A stretch of DNA of 43,654 bases from Elusimicrobiota bacterium (GTDB taxonomy: Bacteria > Elusimicrobiota > Elusimicrobia > Elusimicrobiales > UBA9959), in assembly GCA_030651035.1 (NCBI GenBank), contig JAUSCK010000127.1:1-43654 (forward strand), given 5' to 3'. The position numbers and the translations under genes were made by a program. This document shows, piece by piece, positions 15,804-24,306 of this stretch. The stretch's first letter is position 1. Each line of letters opens with the position of its first letter. The notes under the pieces were generated by a model, which did not search any database, had not been told where the DNA came from, and saw nothing but the letters and a program-made list of their open reading frames with translations.

Positions 15804-17065
15804 TGGGCATAATAGTCGGCCTGCTGATACTGCTGCTCGCCTTTCTGGGCGCGCCTGTCTTCACGCTTATCGGCGCCGGCTCCATCTACCTTTTTTCGGG
15901 AGCGGGCATAGATTCTTCGGCCGTGATAGTGGAGATGCTGCGCCTGGCTTCGCTGCCGGCGCTGATAGCGATACCGCTGTTCACTTTTTCAGGCTACCTC
16001 CTGGCGGAGAGCAGGGCCCCGCAGCGCATGCTGGCCCTGGCGGAGGCGCTGTTCGGCGCGCTGCCCGGCGGGCTGGCCATAGTGGCCCTTTTCACCACCG
16101 CGCTTTTCACGGCCTTTACCGGCGCCTCGGGCGTCACCATAATAGCGCTGGGCGGCCTTCTTTATCCCATGCTTTCCAAGCAGGGCTACCCGGAAAAATT
16201 CACGCTGGGCCTGCTTACGACCACCGGCAGCCTGGGCCTGCTTTTCCCCCCCAGCCTCCCGATAATACTTTACGGCCTGGTGGCCAAGATAAACATAGAC
16301 AGCCTTTTCAAGGCCGGCCTCCTGCCGGGCGGGCTGCTGCTGCTGGCTCTCTCGGCCTACGCCCTCTTTACCGCCCGCAAGGCGGGCATAAAGGGCGTTC
16401 CGTTCCGCCTGGCGGAACTTAAAAAGGCCAGCGCGGCAGCGGCCTGGGAAATACCGCTCCCCTTCGTGATAATAGGCGGAATTTACATGGGCCTGTTCAC
16501 GGCCGGCGAGGCCGCCTCGGTGATGGCTTTCTACGTCCTGGTGACCGAGGTTTTTATCTACAGGGACCTGAAGCTGTTCGCCGACGTGCCGCGCGTGGCG
16601 GTTAAAAGCATGCTGCTGGTGGGCGCCATCTTCCTGGTGCTGGGCACCGCGCTGGGCTTTACCAACTACCTGATAGACGCGGAGATACCGAAGAACATCT
16701 TCGAGTGGCTGCACGTCTACGTCTCCAGCAAGGTGGTGTTCCTGCTGCTCCTCAACGCCTTCCTGCTGGTCATCAACATGATAGAGATCTTCTCGGCGAT
16801 AATCATCGTGGTGCCGATAATAGTGCCGGTGGCGGCGCAGTACGGGATAAACCCGGTGCACCTGGGGATAATTTTCCTGCTGAACCTGGAGATAGGCTAC
16901 ATGCTGCCGCCGCTGGGGCTGAACCTTTTCCTGGCCAGCTCGCGCTTTCACAGGAAGCTGCCGGAGCTCTACCGCGCCACCGGGCCGTTCCTGCTGATAC
17001 TGCTGGTGATGCTGGCGCTTGTGACGTACCTGCCGTCCTTAAGCCTGCTAGGGGCCGGCGGATGA
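15803..17065 (+). CDS. TRAP transporter large permease, DctM type
   Basis: This 420-residue membrane protein belongs to the ion transporter superfamily. It has about 12 hydrophobic segments and the DctM marks: an early LGAPVF region, IPLFTFSGYLLAES (about 54-67), FTAFTGASGVTIIALGGLLYP (about 102-122), PPSLPIILYG, and the second repeat GLFTAGEAASVMAFY (about 230-244). It carries out sodium-driven uptake of the solute delivered by the periplasmic receptor. It begins on the last base of the dctQ stop codon. Confidence 0.93.
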   Translation: MGIIVGLLILLLAFLGAPVFTLIGAGSIYLFSGAGIDSSAVIVEMLRLASLPALIAIPLFTFSGYLLAESRAPQRMLALAEALFGALPGGLAIVALFTTALFTAFTGASGVTIIALGGLLYPMLSKQGYPEKFTLGLLTTTGSLGLLFPPSLPIILYGLVAKINIDSLFKAGLLPGGLLLLALSAYALFTARKAGIKGVPFRLAELKKASAAAAWEIPLPFVIIGGIYMGLFTAGEAASVMAFYVLVTEVFIYRDLKLFADVPRVAVKSMLLVGAIFLVLGTALGFTNYLIDAEIPKNIFEWLHVYVSSKVVFLLLLNAFLLVINMIEIFSAIIIVVPIIVPVAAQYGINPVHLGIIFLLNLEIGYMLPPLGLNLFLASSRFHRKLPELYRATGPFLLILLVMLALVTYLPSLSLLGAGG

Positions 17066-17136
17066 GCGTGAAGGCTGCGGGATAAAGGGAAGATACTGCG
17101 AAAGAACCCGTTAAATTTTGTAAAATAAAAGGCGAA

Positions 17137-18657
17137 GTGAACACTGAAAACAAACAACCTACAAGCCAGCCCGATCCGGATATTATTTCCGGCGGCATGG
17201 GCGTACGCATTTCCTGGTGGGTCATGGCGAGGATCGTCTCTATGATGGGCGGGCTCGGAGTGGTATCCGGCACGGCCCTCGAGATAGTGTACCCGCGCAT
17301 CCTGCAGGACGGCGATCCCGGCGGCAACGTGAAGCGCGCTTTCACCGAGCTTGTCCGGCGCCAGCCCTCGCTGGCCGGTCCCGTCTGGGAGCTTTTTAAC
17401 AAGTACTATATCGAAGGCGGCCGCGCGCCGGGAGCCCCTTACAAGCCGGTCTCCCCCTGCAGGCTGACGCGCATCGAGAATTTCCGCCCCGGCCCGGACT
17501 CTTTCTGGGAACTCCCCCGCGAGATGCAGGTGCTGGTGCTGGCGGCCAGCTTCGCCGAAGTCTGGCTGGCCAAGGAAGGGCACGACAAGCCTGTGGGGAT
17601 AAATTTCCTGCGCAAGGTGGAACGCCCCCTGCCCTGGGCGCTTTACGGCGCCATGCTGGCGGGCGCGGCCTATGTGCTGGTCGGGGCAGGCAGCCCCGAC
17701 GAGATGCCCGCCATGATAGAGAAGCTGTCCAGGCACGAGCCGGCGGCAATGTCGTTTAAAGTTTACGGTTCCAAGTCGGATACGGGTAATTTCTACGCCG
17801 CCGTACGCCCGGAGACTTTACTGGGAGCGCAGGCGCCGGACCTGCGGGCGCCAAAATTCCTGGCGATAGTTTCCTCTTTCGGGCTGGCCAGCGCGCTGGC
17901 CGGAAATCCCGCCACGCGCCCTTACGGTTTCGTGGTCGAGGGCTCGGAAGCCGGCGGGCACAGCGCGGCGCCGGCCAAAATGCGTTTTGACGCCGCGGGC
18001 CAGCCGCTGCTAGTGTACACCGACCAGGACAAGGCGGATATAGGGGCCATAGCCGGCATCGGGCTGCCCTTCTGGCTGGCGGGCTCCTTCGGCAGCCCGG
18101 CGCGCCTGCGCGAAGCCCGGGCGCTCGGCGCTTCGGGAGTGCAGATCGGAACGCTGGCCGCCCTTTCAGGCCAGTCCGGAACAGCTCCCGCATTAAGGGC
18201 CAAAGTTATGAAGCTGCTGGCCGCCGGTAAGCTGAAAGTCGCCAACACCATGATCTCTCCTACCGGCTTTCCCTTTAAGGTGGCTCAGGTGCCGGGCACT
18301 ATTTCCGACGAATCGGTTTACCGCGCCCGCGAGCGCAGGTGCGACATAGGCCTGCTGCTGGTCAACTATTTAACTCCCGGGGGGGGCTTGGGATACCGCT
18401 GCCCCGCCGAGCCGGTGGACGCTTTTACAGCCAAGGGCGGCCGGGTGCAGAACACCGTCGGGCGCGTCTGCTTGTGCAATGCCCTGCTCGCAGCGGCCGG
18501 ATTCCCGCAGCTGCGCCCCGGCGGCTACGAGGAGCCTCCTGTGGTAACACTGGGCGAGAACCTCGACTCCGCGCGGGACCTGCTGGCTACCCTGCCTCCC
18601 GGGCAGGAAACCTATACCATAGGCAAGGCTATGCTTTATCTGCGCGGCGCGTCGTAA
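17137..18657 (+). CDS. Nitronate monooxygenase-like FMN flavoprotein
   Basis: This 506-residue TIM-barrel protein resembles the long (~500 aa) nitronate monooxygenase/2-nitropropane dioxygenase group. Marks are GGMGVRIS (about 19-26), GGLGVVSGTALE (38-49), DPGGNVKRA, VGINFLRKVE, AAYVLVGAGSPDE (about 182-194), EGSEAGGHSA (the Gly-rich flavin segment), GLPFWLAGSFGSP and ASGVQIGTLAALS. Small members oxidise alkyl nitronates, but many of this group have unknown substrates. The chosen start is GTG at 17137, after AAAGGCGAA; an in-frame ATG at 17197 is too late to keep the conserved start. A TAAAAT at 17121-17126 could be its -10. Confidence 0.85.
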   Translation: MNTENKQPTSQPDPDIISGGMGVRISWWVMARIVSMMGGLGVVSGTALEIVYPRILQDGDPGGNVKRAFTELVRRQPSLAGPVWELFNKYYIEGGRAPGAPYKPVSPCRLTRIENFRPGPDSFWELPREMQVLVLAASFAEVWLAKEGHDKPVGINFLRKVERPLPWALYGAMLAGAAYVLVGAGSPDEMPAMIEKLSRHEPAAMSFKVYGSKSDTGNFYAAVRPETLLGAQAPDLRAPKFLAIVSSFGLASALAGNPATRPYGFVVEGSEAGGHSAAPAKMRFDAAGQPLLVYTDQDKADIGAIAGIGLPFWLAGSFGSPARLREARALGASGVQIGTLAALSGQSGTAPALRAKVMKLLAAGKLKVANTMISPTGFPFKVAQVPGTISDESVYRARERRCDIGLLLVNYLTPGGGLGYRCPAEPVDAFTAKGGRVQNTVGRVCLCNALLAAAGFPQLRPGGYEEPPVVTLGENLDSARDLLATLPPGQETYTIGKAMLYLRGAS

Positions 18658-18701
18658 ATTTTGCATCTTCTGGGTTGGTGCGTGCATATAGGGGGGAAAA
18701 T

Positions 18702-19427
18702 ATGCGCGGTAAAATACTTCTTGTAGACGACAATAAAGACCTGCGTACCGATTTCAAGCTCTGGTACGAGGAATATGATATCACGGAGGCGTCCTGCGCG
18801 CAGGAGGCCCTTGAGATATTAAAAAAGCCCAACGAGCTGGACCTGATAATCCTCGACGTGCAGATGCCCGGCATGAGCGGCCTGGCCGCGCTGGAAAAGA
18901 TAAAGGCCATCGCGCCCGAGAAGAGCGTGATCATAATGACCGGCTTCAGCACCAAGGACGTCGCCATACACGCGCTTATAGCCAAGGCCGACAACTATAT
19001 CGAAAAGCCTTTCGATATCAGAACGATGCGGGAGGCCATAGAAAAAGAGCTCCGGACCAGGTCAGGCGCGGGCCGCCCGGACGAGATGGACATCGCCGGG
19101 AAGATCGAGCATGTCCGGTGGTTCCTGGAAGGCAACTGCTTTAAAAAGATCACCCTGCAGGACGCCGCGAAGATAGTGTACATGAGCCCCAAGTATCTGA
19201 GCCGCATCTTCCGGGAAAAGACCGGGATGGGGTTTAATGAATACAGGCTGAAGGTGAAAATGGCGCAGGCCAAGAAAATACTCAGAACGACGGGCAGCAG
19301 CGTCAAACAGATCTCCACCAAACTGGGCTACGCTAACGCCGAATCCTTCATCAAGCAATTTGAAAAGATCGTCAGAACCACGCCTTCCTGCTACCGCAAA
19401 AACTGCAAACCTAAAACCCCCCGCTGA
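18702..19427 (+). CDS. Response regulator with AraC-type DNA-binding domain
   Basis: This 241-residue regulator has a receiver domain (residues 1-118) with VDDNKD, phospho-acceptor Asp in ILDVQMPGMSG, IMTGFS and EKPF, and a C-terminal AraC/XylS pair of helix-turn-helices (LQDAAKIVYMSPKYLSRIFREK and ISTKLGYANAESFIKQFEK). It should bind DNA when phosphorylated. The ATG at 18702 follows GGGGGGAAAAT; a longer upstream frame runs back inside the previous gene and is not coding. It precedes the receiver-GspE and histidine kinase genes, so it may serve the same system. Confidence 0.9.
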   Translation: MRGKILLVDDNKDLRTDFKLWYEEYDITEASCAQEALEILKKPNELDLIILDVQMPGMSGLAALEKIKAIAPEKSVIIMTGFSTKDVAIHALIAKADNYIEKPFDIRTMREAIEKELRTRSGAGRPDEMDIAGKIEHVRWFLEGNCFKKITLQDAAKIVYMSPKYLSRIFREKTGMGFNEYRLKVKMAQAKKILRTTGSSVKQISTKLGYANAESFIKQFEKIVRTTPSCYRKNCKPKTPR

Positions 19428-19582
19428 CCCTTCCCCTGCTCCCCGCCCCCGCTTCCCGATTCTTGACCCCCGACTCCCGACCCCCGATTCCCACCCCCGA
19501 GCCACGACTCCCGACCCCTGCCCCAGTTCCCCCGATTTCCCAAAAAGGTGGATAAAAGTCAGTAGAAAAGGGAATCCGCCAA
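19428..19582 (+). repeat. C-rich low-complexity intergenic tract
   Basis: After the AraC-type gene there is an irregular repeat of CCCGACTCCCGACCC and CCCGATTCCC units, roughly 19441-19540. No gene is present. It resembles short tandem tracts found between genes in some environmental genomes. Its function is unknown. Confidence 0.55.
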
Positions 19583-19611
19583 TTGTATAAACCGGGCCGT
19601 GCCTATATACT
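19583..19611 (+). promoter_or_regulatory. Promoter of the receiver-GspE/kinase operon
   Basis: A -35 TTGTAT (19583-19588) and -10 TATACT (19606-19611) are 17 bases apart. The transcript would begin near 19618. Its leader contains a strong hairpin, GCCGCCGG (19622-19629) with CCGGCGGC (19646-19653), before the Shine-Dalgarno-like GAGGGCGGG. Confidence 0.55.
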
Positions 19612-19687
19612 ATAGGTGTGAGCCGCCGGGATACAGGAGCGCTTGCCGGCGGCGGACAAATGAGCGGCGGATTACGAGGGCGGGATT

Positions 19688-21817
19688 ATGGAAACGCATA
19701 TCCAGAATAATCCGGGTACGGCTGTGGAGGAGATGTTCAGGAATCCGCAGGCCGGCCCCCAGGCGCGGGTGCAGCCCGCCCCGGCCGCTCAAACCGCGGC
19801 CAGGCCGGCGCAGCCCCAGGCGCCCGCCGGCAAGACCGTGCTGGTGGTTGACGACAATAAGGATTACAGGGAGCTGGTCAAGCACCTGCTGAGCGTGAAC
19901 CATTACAAGGTCCTGGAGGCGGGCGACGGCCAGCAAGCGCTTACGATAATCAGCAAGATACCTCCGGACCTGGTGCTGGTGGATTTCAACATGCCCAAAA
20001 TGAACGGGTATGAGCTTATACAGGAGGTGCGCAGCAACTATGAAACGCGCAAGATGCGCATAATAATGTTCACCGGGGCCACCAACCGGCAGCATTTGCG
20101 GACGCTTAACATGGACATTTCCGATTTTCTTGAAAAACCGGTTTCGAACGCCAAACTTCTTGAAAGTATATCCAAAGTTTTACAGGTCAGCCGCCCGCCC
20201 CTTCCGGAAAGGAGGCCGGCGCCCAGGCCCGAGCCTAAACCAGCCCCGGCCAAGCCGGCCATTGACATAGAGCCTGAGCCGCTTTCCCTGGAAATCGAGC
20301 GGTTTGAAAAAGCCGAACCCGCGCCGCATGCCGAGCCCGCGCCGCAACCCGTCCCCGAGCCGAAGCGGCAGGCTGTTCCAGAGCCTGAACCTCCGGCTGC
20401 GGTTGTGCCCGTAGAGCTGCCGCCGGAGGCCCTGCAGGCTCCGGAACCTGAGCCCGTGCCCGAACCGGTGTCCGAGCCCGAAGCAGTGCCGGAGCCCGAA
20501 GCCGTGCCCGAGCCCGAACTTGAACCCGAAACTGAACCCATAGTCCCGGAAATAGACATGCTGGCGGGGGAAGACGTGCAGGCGCTCGAAATGCTTGAAA
20601 GCGGCGCCCCGCGCAAGGAAGAGGCGCAGAGCGCGGTGGGCCTTGAAAACATCGCCAACGATTCCCCGCTTATACAGCGCGTAAATAAAATACTGATGGC
20701 GGCCGTCGAGATGCGCGCTTCCGATATACATATCGAGCCGTTCGAAGACCGCGTGCTGGTCAGGATCCGCGTTGACGGCGTCCTGAGGCAGCTGACCACC
20801 CTGCCCATAGGCCTGCATCCGCGCGTGACGGCCCGCATAAAGATCATGAGCAGCCTGGTGATAACCGAAAGGCGCCTGCCGCAGGACGGCCAGTTCCGGG
20901 TCCAGCTGCGGGGCCAGAAAATAGAGTTCCGCGTCAGCACCCTGCCCTGCATCAAGGGCGAAAAAATAGTCATGCGCATACTGGGGCAGAGCAAGCTTAA
21001 CAGCGACCTGGCGCAGCTGTCTTTAACCCCGCGCGAACTTAAATGCGTGCAGGGCGCCCTTAAAAGCGCCAATGGCCTGATGCTGGTGACGGGGCCCACC
21101 GGCAGCGGGAAGACCACTACGCTTTACACCATGATCAACGTCCTCAACCGGCCGGACGTGAATATAATGACGGCGGAAGACCCGGTGGAGTACGAAGTGC
21201 CCAATGTCAACCAGGTCAAGATCCTGTCGTCCATCGGCCTGACGTTCGAGTCCACCCTGAGGGCTTTCCTGCGCCAGGACCCCGACATCATGCTGGTGGG
21301 TGAAATCCGCGACGTTGAGACGGCCGAGATAGCCATAAAAGCCTCTATCACGGGGCATTTGGTATTTTCGACGCTGCACACCAACAGCGCGCCGGCCACC
21401 ATAACCCGCCTTACCCACATGGGCGTAGCCCCTTACCTGGTGGCCGCAAGCGTGAAGATGGTGATCGCCCAGCGCCTGGTGCGCACGCTCTGCCCCCAGT
21501 GCCGGGCCCGGGGCGCTCTGACCGCGGATGATAAAAAATTCCTGACTGAAAAAGAGGCGGCCCTTTTACAAACCGTCTACCACCCCGTCGGCTGCCGCGC
21601 GTGCAGCCAGGGCTATGCCGGGCGGAAGGCCGTTTTCGAGGTTATGCCCGTGACAACTTCAGCTATGCGCCAGCTCATTACTACCAGCAGCAATGTGGAC
21701 CTGCTTACCGAACTGGCCGTCAGCGAAGGAATGACCACGCTGCGCCAGTCAGCGCTCGAAGCCGTAAGGCAGGGACAAACCTCCCTGCATGAAGCGTTTA
21801 AGATAATGATGGGGTGA
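19688..21817 (+). CDS. Receiver-GspE/PilB fusion: type IV pilus/type II secretion-type ATPase
   Basis: This 709-residue protein is a fusion. Residues ~48-165 are a response-regulator receiver with the acidic pair in VVDDNKD, phospho-acceptor Asp in [16 protein letters not shown] and the Lys of LEKP. Residues ~170-300 are a Pro/Glu/Ala-rich linker with many PEPE repeats. Residues ~325-709 are a complete GspE/PilB ATPase: SDIHIEP, Walker A GPTGSGKT (469-476), Asp box, Walker [14 protein letters not shown], and a zinc-type tetracysteine (CPQC...GCRAC) that marks GspE/PilB rather than PilT. The usual N-terminal MshEN/GspE-N domain is missing. It probably powers pilus or secretion assembly at the inner membrane under phosphorylation control. 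Its stop overlaps the kinase gene. Confidence 0.92.
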   Translation: METHIQNNPGTAVEEMFRNPQAGPQARVQPAPAAQTAARPAQPQAPAGKTVLVVDDNKDYRELVKHLLSVNHYKVLEAGDGQQALTIISKIPPDLVLVDFNMPKMNGYELIQEVRSNYETRKMRIIMFTGATNRQHLRTLNMDISDFLEKPVSNAKLLESISKVLQVSRPPLPERRPAPRPEPKPAPAKPAIDIEPEPLSLEIERFEKAEPAPHAEPAPQPVPEPKRQAVPEPEPPAAVVPVELPPEALQAPEPEPVPEPVSEPEAVPEPEAVPEPELEPETEPIVPEIDMLAGEDVQALEMLESGAPRKEEAQSAVGLENIANDSPLIQRVNKILMAAVEMRASDIHIEPFEDRVLVRIRVDGVLRQLTTLPIGLHPRVTARIKIMSSLVITERRLPQDGQFRVQLRGQKIEFRVSTLPCIKGEKIVMRILGQSKLNSDLAQLSLTPRELKCVQGALKSANGLMLVTGPTGSGKTTTLYTMINVLNRPDVNIMTAEDPVEYEVPNVNQVKILSSIGLTFESTLRAFLRQDPDIMLVGEIRDVETAEIAIKASITGHLVFSTLHTNSAPATITRLTHMGVAPYLVAASVKMVIAQRLVRTLCPQCRARGALTADDKKFLTEKEAALLQTVYHPVGCRACSQGYAGRKAVFEVMPVTTSAMRQLITTSSNVDLLTELAVSEGMTTLRQSALEAVRQGQTSLHEAFKIMMG

Positions 21818-21822
21818 TCTAT

Positions 21823-24150
21823 ATGGAACCGCCAGATCAGGAAACCGCCGGGGAGATCAGTGACACGTATACGCCCGAGAACGAGCGGTATGCGAAGTCC
21901 TACCCGGAGCTTTGTTCCGAATTCCTGTCGACCCTGGCTAAAGCTATAAAGAACACCGCGCTTTATACCTTAAGCCACCCCGTCGTGCTCGAATCCCTGC
22001 GCAAGAATCGCGCTCTCCTGGGCATGTTGTTCGACGCTAAAAAAGAGAGGGAGATAACGCTCTCCTTCGTAAATGACGCCTGGCTTTTCAATGATTCGGC
22101 TGTTCCCGCAGTCACCCAGGAATCGCAGAACCTGAACGCTTTTTTCAAGGCGCATCATCTCCAGGGCCTCACATTCGTAGACGGAGTGCAGTCTTTTGAG
22201 CTCGGCGCCCTGTGCGAGTTCCTTGGAGCACAGGCGAAAACCCGGCCGGCTGGGTACATCGAGGAGTTCTTCGCCGGGAAAGACGTCACCAATATCCGCC
22301 CGGAAACAGTGCATTATGTAAAAGAAGGCGGTTACGCGCCCCAGGCCCAGGCTTTCAGGGGCGCCCCTGAGGCGGGCCAGGGCCCCAGGCCCGCGGCGGC
22401 CAGGCCGGTCCCGGAGATATTTCCATCGCAGCAGGCGCGCGCAGCCGCCCCCAGGCCGGTCCCGGAGATATTTCCATCGCAGCAGGCGCGCGCAGCCGCC
22501 CCCAGGCCGGTCCCGGAAATATTCCCGTCTCAGCAGGCCCGCCCGGCCGCAGCCAGACCGGCGCCCGAGATGATGCCCGCCCAGCAGGCGCGCGCAGCCG
22601 CCCCCAGGCCGGCGCCTGACACGACGCCCGCGCAGCAGGCGCGCACTTATGCGCCCAGGCCGGCCCCCGAGATAATTCCCGCACAACAGACCCGCCCGGC
22701 CGCAGCCAGGCCGACGCCGGTGATGACGCCCGCGCAGCAGGCGCGCACTTACGCGCCCAGGCCGGCCCCTGAGGCTAAGCCAGATCAAGCGCCTGGAGCC
22801 CCAAAAGCAGATCTGGATGCCATATTCGGCCCAGTGCCAAGTCCGGGAACTGCCGGCGGGCCAGGCGGCGGCAAAGCCGGAGAAGGGCCCGGGGGCGGCA
22901 AAGCCCAGGAAAACGCACTGGAAAGCCTGAGTTTCGGCGGAATTTTAAAGGGGCTTGTGGAATCAGCGATAAAAGACCCCAAAGACCGCGTCCGCGCCTA
23001 CGAGGACGCGGTTAAGATCATGGAGCAGCAGGTGGCGGAGTCGACCAAGGCCGTCGAGGCGGAAAAACAGGCGGCCCTGAACACGCGGGCGCGCACGGAA
23101 CATGTCCTGGCGAAAGTGGCCGACGGGAAGGTCATCATTGACAAAGACGGGAAAATACTGATGATGAACCCGGCGGCCGAGGAAATAGCCGGCAGGAAAT
23201 TCGCCGACGCCGTGGGCAGGCATATCAGCGAGCAGTTGAGGCCCGGCGAGCATATCCTCACCCTGTCAAAGGACATGGACCTTTCCGGCGGGAAGATCGT
23301 TACCGGAGAGGTGGAAGTAGCCGGGGACGAGAACATAGGGCGGACGCTCCGCCGCTCCGTGGCGATGCTTGTGGACGCCGAGGGCCGCGTGGTCGGGGAA
23401 TTAAGAACCCTGCCGGAAATCACGAAATATAAAGAGACGCAGCGTATGCAGGAGGAGTTCCTTTCCCGCGTGACCCACGACCTGCAGTCGCCGCTCGCCT
23501 CGATAACCTCGGCGCTGGAGATGCTTACCGACGCGGCCACCAGCAAATTGGATCCCACGGAGAGCAAATTCCTGGATATCAGCATCAGGAACAGCCACCG
23601 CCTGAGCCAGATGATACGCGGCATACTGGATTTTTCCAAGCTCCAGGCCGGCAAAATGGACGTGCACCCGGCGCCCGCTCCGCTGGCGCCCATACTCTCC
23701 GAAGCCGTGGACGGGCTTACGCCATGGGCTAAAACAAAAGGGATAGCGCTTACTTTGCGGCCTGTACCCGGAGACCTGCGCGTGATGGCCGACCCGCCCC
23801 GCATCGTGCAGGTGCTAACCAACCTGATCTCCAACGCCATCAAAGCCACGCCCGAAGGCGGGACGGTGATCGTGGCGGCCGCTCCCGACCCCAGCCAGAA
23901 CGGCAGCGTCCTCGTCGGGGTCAGGGACACCGGGCACGGGATCCCTAAAGAAGACTTGAACAAGCTCTTCCAGAAATTCGTGCAGCTCCCCTCGCGCCAC
24001 TCGATGGAGGGGGTGGGGCTGGGACTGGCTATCGTAAGCGATTTCCTGAAACTCCACAACGGGAAGATCTGGGCCGCGAGCGAGGTGGGCAAGGGCTCCA
24101 CCTTCTACTTCACCCTGCCCCTGGCGGAAAGAAAGCCGGAACCCATATAA
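21823..24150 (+). CDS. Soluble histidine kinase with 17-residue repeats and PAS domain
   Basis: I chose the ATG at 21823, which follows GGGGTGA at good spacing; a GTG at 21814 that overlaps the previous stop is the alternative. The protein has about 775 residues and no membrane helix. Residues ~1-165 are an unrecognised helical domain. Residues ~193-322 are 7.6 copies of a 17-residue Pro/Ala/Gln repeat. A coiled segment and a PAS domain (about 415-535, with MMNPAAEEIAG) follow, then the kinase core: phospho-His in VTHDLQSPL, NLISNAIKAT, DTGHGIP, GVGLGLAIV, GKGSTFYFTLP. Its coupling to the receiver-GspE fusion suggests that receiver is its target. Confidence 0.9.
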   Translation: MEPPDQETAGEISDTYTPENERYAKSYPELCSEFLSTLAKAIKNTALYTLSHPVVLESLRKNRALLGMLFDAKKEREITLSFVNDAWLFNDSAVPAVTQESQNLNAFFKAHHLQGLTFVDGVQSFELGALCEFLGAQAKTRPAGYIEEFFAGKDVTNIRPETVHYVKEGGYAPQAQAFRGAPEAGQGPRPAAARPVPEIFPSQQARAAAPRPVPEIFPSQQARAAAPRPVPEIFPSQQARPAAARPAPEMMPAQQARAAAPRPAPDTTPAQQARTYAPRPAPEIIPAQQTRPAAARPTPVMTPAQQARTYAPRPAPEAKPDQAPGAPKADLDAIFGPVPSPGTAGGPGGGKAGEGPGGGKAQENALESLSFGGILKGLVESAIKDPKDRVRAYEDAVKIMEQQVAESTKAVEAEKQAALNTRARTEHVLAKVADGKVIIDKDGKILMMNPAAEEIAGRKFADAVGRHISEQLRPGEHILTLSKDMDLSGGKIVTGEVEVAGDENIGRTLRRSVAMLVDAEGRVVGELRTLPEITKYKETQRMQEEFLSRVTHDLQSPLASITSALEMLTDAATSKLDPTESKFLDISIRNSHRLSQMIRGILDFSKLQAGKMDVHPAPAPLAPILSEAVDGLTPWAKTKGIALTLRPVPGDLRVMADPPRIVQVLTNLISNAIKATPEGGTVIVAAAPDPSQNGSVLVGVRDTGHGIPKEDLNKLFQKFVQLPSRHSMEGVGLGLAIVSDFLKLHNGKIWAASEVGKGSTFYFTLPLAERKPEPI
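22399..22788 (+). repeat. 51-bp in-frame tandem repeat (17 residues) in the histidine kinase
   Basis: The unit (A/P)RP.PE..P.QQAR..A starts at 22399, 22450, 22501, 22552, 22603, 22654, 22705 and, partly, 22756. The first three copies are nearly identical at DNA level (RPVPEIFPSQQAR), which points to recent duplication. Later copies have diverged to RPAPE..PAQQAR. Copy number may vary between strains. Confidence 0.93.
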
Positions 24151-24155
24151 ATTAT

Positions 24156-24245
24156 CACACAAAGACACGAAGGCACGAAGAAGAGTTATAAGCGATGGTG
24201 GGTTATGACACCAGTATAACTTTGTGGCTTTGTGCCTTTGTGTGA
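24156..24245. repeat. Dispersed palindrome, family C
   Basis: The left arm CACACAAAGACACGAAGGCA (24156 onward) is matched by the right arm CTTTGTGCCTTTGTGTGA (to 24245). The loop is about 40 bases. It lies just after the kinase stop and before the convergent nucleotidyltransferase, and could act as a bidirectional terminator. Similar arms recur between genes in many environmental genomes. Confidence 0.75.
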
Positions 24246-24254
24246 GAAAATCTT

Positions 24255-24303
24255 CTCCGCGACCTCTGCGCCTCTGCGGTGAACTTTGTAATTCCTGAGC
24301 ATT
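24255..24303 (+). repeat. Family A element, right-end fragment
   Basis: CTCCGCGACCTCTGCGCCTC followed by TGCGGTGAACTTTG and AATTCCTGAGCAT matches the right arm of copy 1 and also about 20 bases beyond the arm (113-145). The left arm is absent; the family C palindrome sits in its place. Confidence 0.75.
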
Positions 24304-24306
24304 AAA

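Noticed and set aside
18339-18701. Upstream extension of the receiver-AraC regulator
   Set aside because: That part is an out-of-frame shadow of the nitronate monooxygenase-like gene; the receiver begins cleanly at 18702 after GGGGGG.
19622-19653. Leader hairpin of the GspE operon as a terminator or riboswitch
   Set aside because: It is strong but has no T-run and no recognisable aptamer. I mention it only as a leader hairpin.
20083-20560. PEPE-rich stretch of the GspE fusion as an independent gene or frameshift
   Set aside because: The frame is continuous from receiver to ATPase with consistent codon use; the stretch is a linker.
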